Assembly (NCBI RefSeq): GCF_017742995.1
Contig: NZ_CP072425.1
Span: 2,480,001 to 2,544,000 of the forward strand
Origin: Pseudoalteromonas viridis
GTDB lineage: Bacteria > Pseudomonadota > Gammaproteobacteria > Enterobacterales > Alteromonadaceae
DNA length: 64,000 nt
Direction of reading: 5' to 3'
Shown piece by piece: positions 51,268 to 59,576 of this stretch. The notes under the pieces are model-generated. The model was not told where the DNA came from, made no database searches, and saw only the letters and a list, made by a program, of their open reading frames with translations. Within the stretch, counting starts at the first letter, position 1. Every line of letters begins with the position of its first letter. Position numbers and translations under genes: made by a program.

Positions 51268-54200
51268 ATGATAAGGATCCTGTCGGCAACACAAGGCAAA
51301 CCAACGCGCTGGTTTGCGGGTATGTTTAGCGTCCTCCTGTTATTGCTGATTGCACTGGCTGTGTTTTTCTTTGAGCGCAAGCTGCAAAATGAGGTGCAGT
51401 TTGAGGTAGCCAGCCAGCTGAAGCAGAACACGGCGAATATGGCCGAGCAATTTGAGCGGCGTTACCGGGCCGACTTAAGCTATTTGCATTTTTTGAAAGA
51501 CACGCCGCCTTTTCCGGGCATTGCCCGTGCACTGAAAAACAACGGTGTTGACCCACAGGACAACCAGCCCATTGAGCTGTGGAAAACCCGCATTGCCACC
51601 ATTTTTAGATCTCTTATTCATAATAATTCAGAGTTATTGCAGCTAAGGATAATCATGCCGGATGGCCGGGAGTTTGTCCGGGTTGACAGACGTCGCGGTA
51701 AAGTAGAGCGGATCTCTGAAGCCAAGCTGCAGGATAAATCACACAAAGACTATGTGCAGGAAACCCTGGATTTGTCTGAGGAAATGCACTTTGCGTCGCG
51801 GATCTCTCTGAATTTTGAGAACAATAAAGTGCAGCGCCCGTTTACCCCGGTGCTGCGTATTGCCATGCCCTTATTTGATGCCGACAATGATCTATTTGGC
51901 CTGCTGGTACTGAATTCCAGTGCCCGGCAATTGATAGAGTTGCTGGACAGTGACAGCGCAGAGTACTTTTTAACCGACCATCAGGGGCACTATATTTACG
52001 GCCCGGAGCCGGTGTTTCATTATACCCGTGACCTGGCTAAGCCGAGGTTATTTGATGACGACTTTCAATTACACAGCACCGCTAAGGGTCGTGTTGATGG
52101 CGTTATTAAGCATGGTACCCAATCAATGCAGGTTGCCATTCAGCAGGAGCTGAACAGTGGCTATCAGGGACCAGGGCATGAAATGTTTATTACTGCGATT
52201 GCACCGCCCCAGCAGGCCAATGCGTTGTTAAATGAACGGCGTTTATCGAGTTATGTGCTGCTGGCTGTGGTGGTGTTGGTGCTGCTCTTGTTTATGGGCG
52301 GCATTGTGCTGTTTTATCGTAACCGGGAACGATATCAGGAAGATAAAGTAGTGTACGAGTCGATAATTGACGGTGCCGATGAGCCGATTGTCAGCTTTGA
52401 CACCCAGCTGAACGTACAAACATATAACAGTGCGTCTTTGCTGATCTTTCCCAGTCTGGCGGCCAGTGATCGGCAGCATAAAATCACCGATCTGGTGGCG
52501 TTACCCATGGATCGTCTGCAAGAGGCGGTGACCTACTTTAAGCACGAAGAAGGCCCAAAAGATACCGACTGGTATGAAAGCTACACGCTGCAGGACCAGA
52601 CCCGGCATGTTAATTTTAAAGTGTCTCCGGTGCGTGGCCCGGGTAACCAGTTGGTTGGGATCACCTTATTTGGCCGTGATACAACCAAAGAAAAGCTCAG
52701 TGAGCAGCAGGTTAAGAGCGCCAATGAAGGCCTGGAGCGCTTGGTACAGGAGCGCACCGGGGAGCTGGAAGCCGAAAAGGCCAAGGCCGTGAAGGCCTCT
52801 GCGGTTAAAAGTGCGTTTATTTCTACCATCAGCCATGAAATGCGCACCCCACTGAACGGCATTCTGGGCACCCTTAACCTGATCCGTCGTGAACCACTGA
52901 CCAAAAAACAGCTGTCTTATTTGGAAATGACCGAGACCAGCTCGTCAACTCTGGCCTCTTTAATCAACGATATTCTCGACTTATCTAAAATCGAGGCGGG
53001 TAAACTGGAGCTGGAGCAGGAGCCGCTGAACCCCATTTCAGTGGTAGAGCATGTGGTGACTTCTATTTCGTTAAAAGCCTACGAGAAACAACTGAATCTG
53101 GTGGTGGATGTGGCGGACATCGACTTTGTAGAGCTGGTGGGCGATGCCGGGCGGATCAAGCAGGTGGTGTTTAATCTGGTGAGCAACGCCATTAAGTTTA
53201 CCAGCAAGGGGTGTGTTTGCGTGCGCGGCCAGACAACGCAAGAAGCCGGCAAAGTATTCCTCAGTGTCACTGTGGAGGATACCGGAGTCGGGATTGATAA
53301 AAACAACCACCATAAGATTTTCTCTGCCTTCACGCAGGAAGACAGCGGGGTGAGTGCTGAATTTGGCGGCACCGGACTGGGCCTGTCGATTTGTAAAAAC
53401 CTTTGCGAGTTAATGGGCGGGGAAATTGGCTTTGAATCGCAAAAGAACATTGGCAGCAAGTTTTACTTTACTTTGCCGTTTGCGCTCGATACCGCTAAGC
53501 CCAGACCGCATGAGAATACGTTGGGGGGGCGGCGTTTTGAGCTGCATGTGGTGGATACCCGTGAGCGCAGCTTTTTATCACATGTGATCAATAAGTACGG
53601 CGGTACTGTGGTGGATCACGATGGTGAGTTTGTGGTGGCAGATCACGATAACCCTCACATTAATCCCCTGGCTGAGACGCCCATGTATGAGCGTACCATA
53701 GTGCTGTACAGTGAATTTACCCACCAAAGTGTTGCAGAGGGCTTTTTAGCTAAGCTGGTTAAGCCCATTCGCCTGGGGGCGTTTTTATCTGTGTTTGATC
53801 AGAATGCGATTGCTAAAATGCTGAAAAACCAACATCAGGTACAGGTGCCCAACGTACAATGCAACGAGCGTAACGATTTGGCTGGTGCAACCATCATGAT
53901 TGTTGATGACAACCAAATTAACCGGGAAGTTGCCCGTGGTATTCTCCATGGTGTTCATGCCAATGTAGTGACCTGTCAGTCGGGTCATGAGGCACTGAGT
54001 GCGTTACTGAATTTTGAAAAAAACAGCCAGCCAGTGTTTGCTGTTTTAATGGATTGCAATATGCCAACGATGGATGGTTATCAGGCTACGCGCCTGATCC
54101 GCGAAGGCAAAGGAGGAGAGTCGTTTCGTCATCTTCCGGTCATTGCGATGACGGCCAATGCCATGTCGGGAGAGCGGGAGCGGTGTCTGGCGGCGGGGAT

Positions 54201-54750
54201 GGACGATTATGTCACTAAACCAATACAGCCCAAGCTGCTGTTTGATGCGCTGACTAGGTTTAAATCTTTTCAGCAGCCAAACAAGCCATCCGTCATACAT
54301 CAGCCTGAGCATCCACCTTTGCAAACCACAACACAGGACAGTGCGGTGGGACAGAATGAACAACCGCCAGCGGTTTCTGGCGAAGTGCTTGATATTGATG
54401 GCACCATTGCGCGGCTACAGGGGGACTCGGAGCTGTATCTGCAAATCTGCATGCTGTTCTACAATAAAGCACCACAAAAGTTGTTATCTCTGAAAGAGCA
54501 GTGTAATAAGCAAGACCATGCTCAGGTGAAACAGATAAGCCATGCATTGCGGGGGCAAAGTGGCGACATAGGCGCACAGCGCCTGACTCAGTTGCTGGCG
54601 AAACTCGAAGAAGGCGCCAGCAACGAAGACGGCTCTGAATATAGCGCGCTAATCGAAAGTATTGAAGCTCAGTATCTGGTGCTTGAACAGGTGTTGCAGG
54701 AGGGGGTATTTAATACGTCATCTGCTGTCAGGCAGGGCAATGAAAGCTAA
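51268..54750 (+). CDS. Hybrid sensor kinase (Cache-PAS-HK-REC-HPt)
   Basis: A 1160-residue membrane kinase. TM1 near 17-35 (FSVLLLLLIALAVFFF), a large periplasmic domain (about 40-325, likely dCache, with IIMPDGREFVRVDRRRGK), TM2 (LLAVVVLVLLLFMGGIVLFY), PAS, HisKA with His523 (ISHEMRTPLNGI), ATPase (GGTGLGLSICKNLCELMGG), a degenerate receiver-like part, a receiver with Asp929 (VLMDCNMPTMDGYQ) and HPt with His1092 (SHALRGQSGDIG). A G7 run lies at 53523-53529. It may start the relay that ends in the REC-GGDEF proteins on each side; this is inferred from position. Confidence 0.9.
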   Translation: MIRILSATQGKPTRWFAGMFSVLLLLLIALAVFFFERKLQNEVQFEVASQLKQNTANMAEQFERRYRADLSYLHFLKDTPPFPGIARALKNNGVDPQDNQPIELWKTRIATIFRSLIHNNSELLQLRIIMPDGREFVRVDRRRGKVERISEAKLQDKSHKDYVQETLDLSEEMHFASRISLNFENNKVQRPFTPVLRIAMPLFDADNDLFGLLVLNSSARQLIELLDSDSAEYFLTDHQGHYIYGPEPVFHYTRDLAKPRLFDDDFQLHSTAKGRVDGVIKHGTQSMQVAIQQELNSGYQGPGHEMFITAIAPPQQANALLNERRLSSYVLLAVVVLVLLLFMGGIVLFYRNRERYQEDKVVYESIIDGADEPIVSFDTQLNVQTYNSASLLIFPSLAASDRQHKITDLVALPMDRLQEAVTYFKHEEGPKDTDWYESYTLQDQTRHVNFKVSPVRGPGNQLVGITLFGRDTTKEKLSEQQVKSANEGLERLVQERTGELEAEKAKAVKASAVKSAFISTISHEMRTPLNGILGTLNLIRREPLTKKQLSYLEMTETSSSTLASLINDILDLSKIEAGKLELEQEPLNPISVVEHVVTSISLKAYEKQLNLVVDVADIDFVELVGDAGRIKQVVFNLVSNAIKFTSKGCVCVRGQTTQEAGKVFLSVTVEDTGVGIDKNNHHKIFSAFTQEDSGVSAEFGGTGLGLSICKNLCELMGGEIGFESQKNIGSKFYFTLPFALDTAKPRPHENTLGGRRFELHVVDTRERSFLSHVINKYGGTVVDHDGEFVVADHDNPHINPLAETPMYERTIVLYSEFTHQSVAEGFLAKLVKPIRLGAFLSVFDQNAIAKMLKNQHQVQVPNVQCNERNDLAGATIMIVDDNQINREVARGILHGVHANVVTCQSGHEALSALLNFEKNSQPVFAVLMDCNMPTMDGYQATRLIREGKGGESFRHLPVIAMTANAMSGERERCLAAGMDDYVTKPIQPKLLFDALTRFKSFQQPNKPSVIHQPEHPPLQTTTQDSAVGQNEQPPAVSGEVLDIDGTIARLQGDSELYLQICMLFYNKAPQKLLSLKEQCNKQDHAQVKQISHALRGQSGDIGAQRLTQLLAKLEEGASNEDGSEYSALIESIEAQYLVLEQVLQEGVFNTSSAVRQGNES

Positions 54751-54817
54751 TGGTGAAGCAACGTAAGCACAGTGACAGTCGTCACCCGTTATCGAACAAT
54801 TATCAGGGCGGACTAAG

Positions 54818-57556
54818 GTGAATGATGTGACCAACCACCAGGATACACCGGTAAGGAAACCCAGACCGCTGTGGCAACTGGTTTGGCCGTTATTATTGGT
54901 TATGGGGCTGGGCGTCTTGGGTGGCTGGTATAGCCATCAGTTGCACCTGCAACGCATTGATAAACGTGTAAAAAGTGCTTTAACGTCTGATCTGACCCGG
55001 CTTACTCAGGCCGTGGAAGAGCGTATGGCTTTGTACCGTTACGGGTTAGCGGGCCTGCGAGGGGCCATTCAGACCGTGGGCGTTGAGCACTTTAATTACG
55101 AGCGCATGCAGCGTTACACTGGCAGTCGTTACCATGAGCAGGAGTTTCCCGGTGCAAGAGGGTTTGGCTTCATTCGCTTTGTGCCTTATGACGACAGAGC
55201 GGCGTTTGTTCAGGACGCTCGCCAGCAACGACCCGACAAGCAATTTAATATTAAGCAGCTGACGCCCCATGAGCAAAGTTTGTACGTGATCCAGTTTATT
55301 GAACCTGAGTCGCGCAATAAGCAGGCGGTGGGTCTGGACATTGGCTCCGAAGCCATGCGCCGGGTTGCCGCAACCGATGCTGCCCGGCGCGCCGAAGTGA
55401 TGCTGACAGCACCGATCACCTTAGTGCAGGCCAATCAAAAAGTGCAGCATGGTTTTTTAATTTTAATGCCGGTCTATGCACAAGGTACAGCGCCCGGTAC
55501 CCCTATAGAGCGCATGGCGCAACTTGCTGGCTGGAGTTACAGCCCAATCCTTATTGATGAGGTGCTGGGCTCCCTTAAAGGCATTAAGCGTAATCTGGTT
55601 TTGAATGTCAGAGACATTGACCGCCGCGCCAGTACTTTGTTTTTCAGCCGTGGCGAGACTCAGTCGCAGCTGAATGAATATCGTGTACACAGCGTGATCC
55701 AGTTGTATGGCCGGACCTGGCGCATAGAGCTCAGCCCAACGATGGGTTATATCGACTCGCTAGGCTTGCCCAGCCCTTACCGGGCATTGCGTGAAGCGGT
55801 GATGATTACGTTGGCACTGATGCTGGTGGTCTTTTGCGTACAATTGCTCATTTTGCGCGCCCATCAGTCTAAAGCGCACCAGCTCGATTTGTCCGAGACC
55901 CGGGAAAAAGCCTTATCGGAGGCCAATGCGGTGCTGGAACAAAAGGTGGTGTCCCGGACGGCTGAAATAGAGCGGGTAGGAGCACTGCAGCGCAGCATTT
56001 TAGAAAGTGCTACCTATTCGGTGGTTGCAACCGATGTACACGGGGTGATCACGGTGTTTAACCCCGCCGCAGAAAAACTGTTGGGATATAAAGCCGAGGA
56101 AATGATTGGCAAACTGACGCCTGCGGTGTTCCATCTGGAGCTGGAGGTGGCACAGCGCGCCGAAGAGTTAACCGAGGAACTGGGCTATCTTATTGAGCCG
56201 GGGTTTGAGGCCTTTGTGGCTAAGGCCCGCCACGGCAAAAATGATGTCAATAACTGGACCTATGTGAAAAGGAGCGGGCAATTAACGCCGGTTCGTTTGA
56301 GTGTGTCACGGTTACAGGACAATCAAGGCCAGCTGGTGGGCTTTTTAGGAGTCGCATACGATTTGACCGAGCAGCTGGAGCACGAGCAGGCACTGGCAGA
56401 AGCCAAGCTGGTGGCGGAGCAGGCCACGCAGGCCAAATCAGAGTTTCTGGCCAATATGAGCCATGAAATACGCACGCCTATGAATGGCCTGTATGGCACC
56501 TTGCAACTGCTAAGTGAAGAGTCACTGCCGGGCAGCGCCCGAGAGTATCTTGATAAGGCCACTTATTCGGCAAAAGCCTTAATTACCATAATCAACGATA
56601 TTCTGGATTTTTCTAAAATAGAGGCGGGTAAACTGTCTTTGGAGATCCGGCCGTTTAATCTGACCGAGCTTATCAGCCATATTCAGACGGACCTGCAAGC
56701 GGTGGCCGCACAAAAAGGGATCTACTTGTCGGTTACCGGGCACTTTGATCATGCCAGCTGGCAAGGGGATGCCGTCAGGATCCGGCAAATACTTTTAAAT
56801 TTACTCTCCAATGCGATTAAATTTACCCAAAGAGGCGGGGTTGACCTGGAAATTGAACAAGTACAGGGCGAGCCGGGAGTGGTCTTTACCGTGCGTGATA
56901 CCGGAGTAGGGATTGGCAAAGAGGCCCAGGCGCGGCTGTTTCAGCGCTTTGAACAGGCCGACAAATCCACCACCCGCAGATTCGGCGGGACCGGTCTTGG
57001 GCTGTCTATCACCCAGTCTTTGGTCGAGCTGATGGCGGGCACCATTGAGGTGCAGAGTATGGAAAATGTCGGCAGCGTGTTTACTGTTTATCTGCCGCTT
57101 GAACAATGCGACCAGGCTGAGCCTGAAATTCACGAAAAGTGGTCACAAAGCCCGGACTTGAGTGGCGCACGCGTGTTGGTTGCTGAGGATAATGAAATTA
57201 ACCAGCTGGTGATCCGCGCTCTGCTGGATAAGTGCAATGTTGAAGTTGCCATGGTGATTAATGGCAAGGAGGCGGTTAACCAGGTAGCACGTCAGCGCCC
57301 GGATTTTGTGTTGATGGATATTCAGATGCCGGTTATGGATGGTGTAGAGGCCTGCAAGCTGATAAAACAGCAGCATCCGACATTGCCAGTCATAGCCCTG
57401 ACTGCTAATGTGTTAACCGAAGACAGGCAAAAGTATCAGCATGCAGGCTTTGATGGCTATATCGCCAAGCCCATTGAGCAAAAAGTGCTCTGGCAGGTGA
57501 TTGCAGAGCATGCACCTAAGCGGCCCAGCATGCGCGGTCGGTTAAAATCGATATAA
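54818..57556 (+). CDS. CHASE-domain hybrid sensor kinase
   Basis: A 912-residue kinase. TM1 (LVWPLLLVMGLGVLGGWYS), a CHASE sensor (about 60-290, with RGFGFIRFVPYDDRAAF and GLDIGSEAMRRVAA), TM2 (AVMITLALMLVVFCVQLLIL), PAS, HisKA with His549 (MSHEIRTPMNGL), ATPase (GGTGLGLSITQSLVELMAG) and a receiver with Asp834 (VLMDIQMPVMDGVE). No HPt is present, so another protein must take the phosphate on. The GTG start at 54818 has a poor spacer; GTG 54827 (with TAAGG upstream) is an alternative. The stop TAA meets repeat copy 3. Confidence 0.9.
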   Translation: MNDVTNHQDTPVRKPRPLWQLVWPLLLVMGLGVLGGWYSHQLHLQRIDKRVKSALTSDLTRLTQAVEERMALYRYGLAGLRGAIQTVGVEHFNYERMQRYTGSRYHEQEFPGARGFGFIRFVPYDDRAAFVQDARQQRPDKQFNIKQLTPHEQSLYVIQFIEPESRNKQAVGLDIGSEAMRRVAATDAARRAEVMLTAPITLVQANQKVQHGFLILMPVYAQGTAPGTPIERMAQLAGWSYSPILIDEVLGSLKGIKRNLVLNVRDIDRRASTLFFSRGETQSQLNEYRVHSVIQLYGRTWRIELSPTMGYIDSLGLPSPYRALREAVMITLALMLVVFCVQLLILRAHQSKAHQLDLSETREKALSEANAVLEQKVVSRTAEIERVGALQRSILESATYSVVATDVHGVITVFNPAAEKLLGYKAEEMIGKLTPAVFHLELEVAQRAEELTEELGYLIEPGFEAFVAKARHGKNDVNNWTYVKRSGQLTPVRLSVSRLQDNQGQLVGFLGVAYDLTEQLEHEQALAEAKLVAEQATQAKSEFLANMSHEIRTPMNGLYGTLQLLSEESLPGSAREYLDKATYSAKALITIINDILDFSKIEAGKLSLEIRPFNLTELISHIQTDLQAVAAQKGIYLSVTGHFDHASWQGDAVRIRQILLNLLSNAIKFTQRGGVDLEIEQVQGEPGVVFTVRDTGVGIGKEAQARLFQRFEQADKSTTRRFGGTGLGLSITQSLVELMAGTIEVQSMENVGSVFTVYLPLEQCDQAEPEIHEKWSQSPDLSGARVLVAEDNEINQLVIRALLDKCNVEVAMVINGKEAVNQVARQRPDFVLMDIQMPVMDGVEACKLIKQQHPTLPVIALTANVLTEDRQKYQHAGFDGYIAKPIEQKVLWQVIAEHAPKRPSMRGRLKSI

Positions 57557-57727
57557 TACCAATTTCACTTAATACCTGTTCAATTTGACGGAGCAAATAT
57601 GACGCTAACTGTGTTAAAAATTTCTTATTTAGAACCTTTACCTAAGGTATGAGTTCGCAAATTTTTGCCTAGTTATCGAACATATTTTCTCGCCTCAAAA
57701 TAGAACACTTAATTAAGCAAATTGGTA
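57557..57727 (+). repeat. Fold-back (MITE-like) repeat, copy 3
   Basis: A 171-bp copy in which the centre differs (CCTTTACCTAAGGTATGAG) while both arms are nearly identical to copies 1 and 2. It begins right after the kinase stop TAA and TAA follows the right end, again suggesting a TAA target duplication. The small frame is shortened to MTLTVLKISYLEPLPKV. Confidence 0.85.
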
Positions 57728-57831
57728 TAATAAACTGTGTTAGAAGTACCCTTGTTAATAAAATCAGGTGGTTAACCCTGCATTTTGCGGGTACACAGTG
57801 GTATAACCTAGGGTAAACGGGATGGAATTCG

Positions 57832-58761
57832 ATGTTTGAAATTGTACACAGTATCGAGAGTTGTACGGTATTGGTAGTTGACGATGCAAAGGTGATCCGC
57901 AAGCTGGTAAGCGCCATATTAAAGCCTGTTTGCCGCACGGTGAGTTTCGAAAGTGCCGAAACCGCGTTAAAAGTGTGCCATAAAATTAAACCAGACTTGA
58001 TCATCATGGATATTCATTTAGAGGGCATGTCCGGCCTTGAGGCGTGCCAGCAGCTTAAATCAGACCCTGAGCTGGCCGATATTCCCCTGATTTTTATCAC
58101 CTCTAATCAAGACCCTAAAACGCAGGAAAAGTGCTGGGATGCCGGGGCAGTGGATTTTATCGAAAAACCTTTAGTTGCCAGTACCCTGGTTAAACGGATC
58201 ACCACCCACCTCAAATACAAAGTACAGGCCGATATTCTGACTAACCAGTCTTTTGTTGACGGTCTGACGGAACTCTATAACCGGCGCTTTTTTGACATCG
58301 AAATTGAGCGACTATTAAAAGACAGTTTGCGCCGTCGTGTGCCGCTGGCATTGCTGCTTATCGATATTGACTTCTTCAAAAAATTCAATGACAGCCTCGG
58401 CCACCTTGAAGGGGATCAGGCACTAAAAAGTGTGACCCGGCAGGTATCTTTGTGTGCACGTCGCCCGGTCGACTTAGTTTGCCGCTATGGCGGCGAGGAA
58501 ATCGCGGTGTTGTTACCTGACACATCCGTGCACAGTGCCCAGCAATTTGCCAGTGACATTGTAAAAAGTATTGCCGATTTGGCCATTGACCACCCAATGT
58601 CTCCCTATAAACATGTGACGGTGAGTGTGGGGTTATCCTGCACCGGCAGTAACAAAGCCACAACGCCGGCGCAGTTGATAGCACAAGCCGATGACGCTTT
58701 GTATCATGCCAAAGAGGCTGGTCGTAACCAGTATCAGGCCAGCGTCGCCCTCGTGTCGTAA
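57832..58761 (+). CDS. Response regulator diguanylate cyclase (REC-GGDEF)
   Basis: A 309-residue cytoplasmic protein. Receiver: SCTVLVVDDAKVI, phospho-Asp in LIIMDIHLEGMSGLEA, FIEKPL with the Lys. GGDEF domain: DGLTELYNRRFFD, IDIDFFKKFNDSLGH, and the active site RYGGEEI, where the last residue is Ile rather than Phe. An RxxD inhibitory site (RPVD) lies five residues before it. It should make cyclic di-GMP when phosphorylated, perhaps by one of the hybrid kinases upstream. It is separated from them by repeat copy 3. Confidence 0.9.
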   Translation: MFEIVHSIESCTVLVVDDAKVIRKLVSAILKPVCRTVSFESAETALKVCHKIKPDLIIMDIHLEGMSGLEACQQLKSDPELADIPLIFITSNQDPKTQEKCWDAGAVDFIEKPLVASTLVKRITTHLKYKVQADILTNQSFVDGLTELYNRRFFDIEIERLLKDSLRRRVPLALLLIDIDFFKKFNDSLGHLEGDQALKSVTRQVSLCARRPVDLVCRYGGEEIAVLLPDTSVHSAQQFASDIVKSIADLAIDHPMSPYKHVTVSVGLSCTGSNKATTPAQLIAQADDALYHAKEAGRNQYQASVALVS

Positions 58762-58778
58762 GCTTTTTCTATACACGC

Positions 58779-59336
58779 TTACCTGAAATATCTGGCGTTG
58801 AGCCGGATACAGAGTGAGCGCGCTGCCTCATCCAGTTTACTGCCAAATAGTTCGAAAAATGAGATGTTTTTGCGTCTGACATAGCTGATACATGCCAGCA
58901 CCAGTGCCAACCAAATGAGTTGATTTTGCCAGGCGTTAAGTGCCCATTGCCCTTGCCAGGTCAAACCGGTGTTGCTAAACGGATACAAATACTCGATGGG
59001 CCACTGATAACCATCTGGCCCTTTGGAGCCAATCAAGTCAGTGAACAAGTGCAAATGAATTGCAACAAAGGACATCAGCCAGACACGCGCTTGTCTGGTG
59101 TGAGCCAATAACCCGGCGCAGGTTGCAATAGACACGGCGAACACCAGGTTATGGCCGAAGACATGATGCCATTGTTGATAGTATCGGGTGGTCCCTGTGA
59201 GCCAGTCTATCAGCAACCCGGCACCGTCCAGATCGGGTGTCAGGCCCGCTAAGGTTATGAGTATGCGTTCACGTTTTGTTACTACAGTGCTGGCGCCGCA
59301 CAGCCAGCTCATCATCAGGTGTGCACTGGGGGTCAT
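58779..59336 (-). CDS. YdjM-like membrane-bound metal-dependent hydrolase
   Basis: A 185-residue inner-membrane protein. The start at 59336 has AAAGGA 4 bases upstream on the minus strand; the longer frame to 59435 lacks support. Motifs of the family are the N-terminal SAHLMMSW, GLTPDLDGAG, WHHVFGHNLVFA and HLHLFTDLIGSKGPDG, rich in His and Asp for a metal site within membrane helices. The function of the family is poorly known. It is convergent with the REC-GGDEF gene and divergent from hrpB. Confidence 0.82.
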   Translation of the reverse strand: MTPSAHLMMSWLCGASTVVTKRERILITLAGLTPDLDGAGLLIDWLTGTTRYYQQWHHVFGHNLVFAVSIATCAGLLAHTRQARVWLMSFVAIHLHLFTDLIGSKGPDGYQWPIEYLYPFSNTGLTWQGQWALNAWQNQLIWLALVLACISYVRRKNISFFELFGSKLDEAARSLCIRLNARYFR

Positions 59337-59576
59337 AGGGTCCTTTGATATGTTTGTCTGGTTTACAGCTAACCACTGTTTTTGCTCGCAAAGTGGCTTA
59401 TAACTGTGGGCCCTGATCATCCCACTTTGACTCACTGTTTGTCTATTTTTATCGGTCGGTTTTAGTGTGCTTGATTAACCAGGAGCACCACGACAGGCAT
59501 GTGCCTCACAACGAGTCACTTCATCGCCCGATTTAGTATAAACTAGCCCTATATTGGATTTAACACAGCAGTAAAA

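Noticed and set aside
57669..58007. Minus-strand open frame over the fold-back repeat and the REC-GGDEF start
   Set aside because: It overlaps a clear receiver domain on the plus strand and has no recognisable content.
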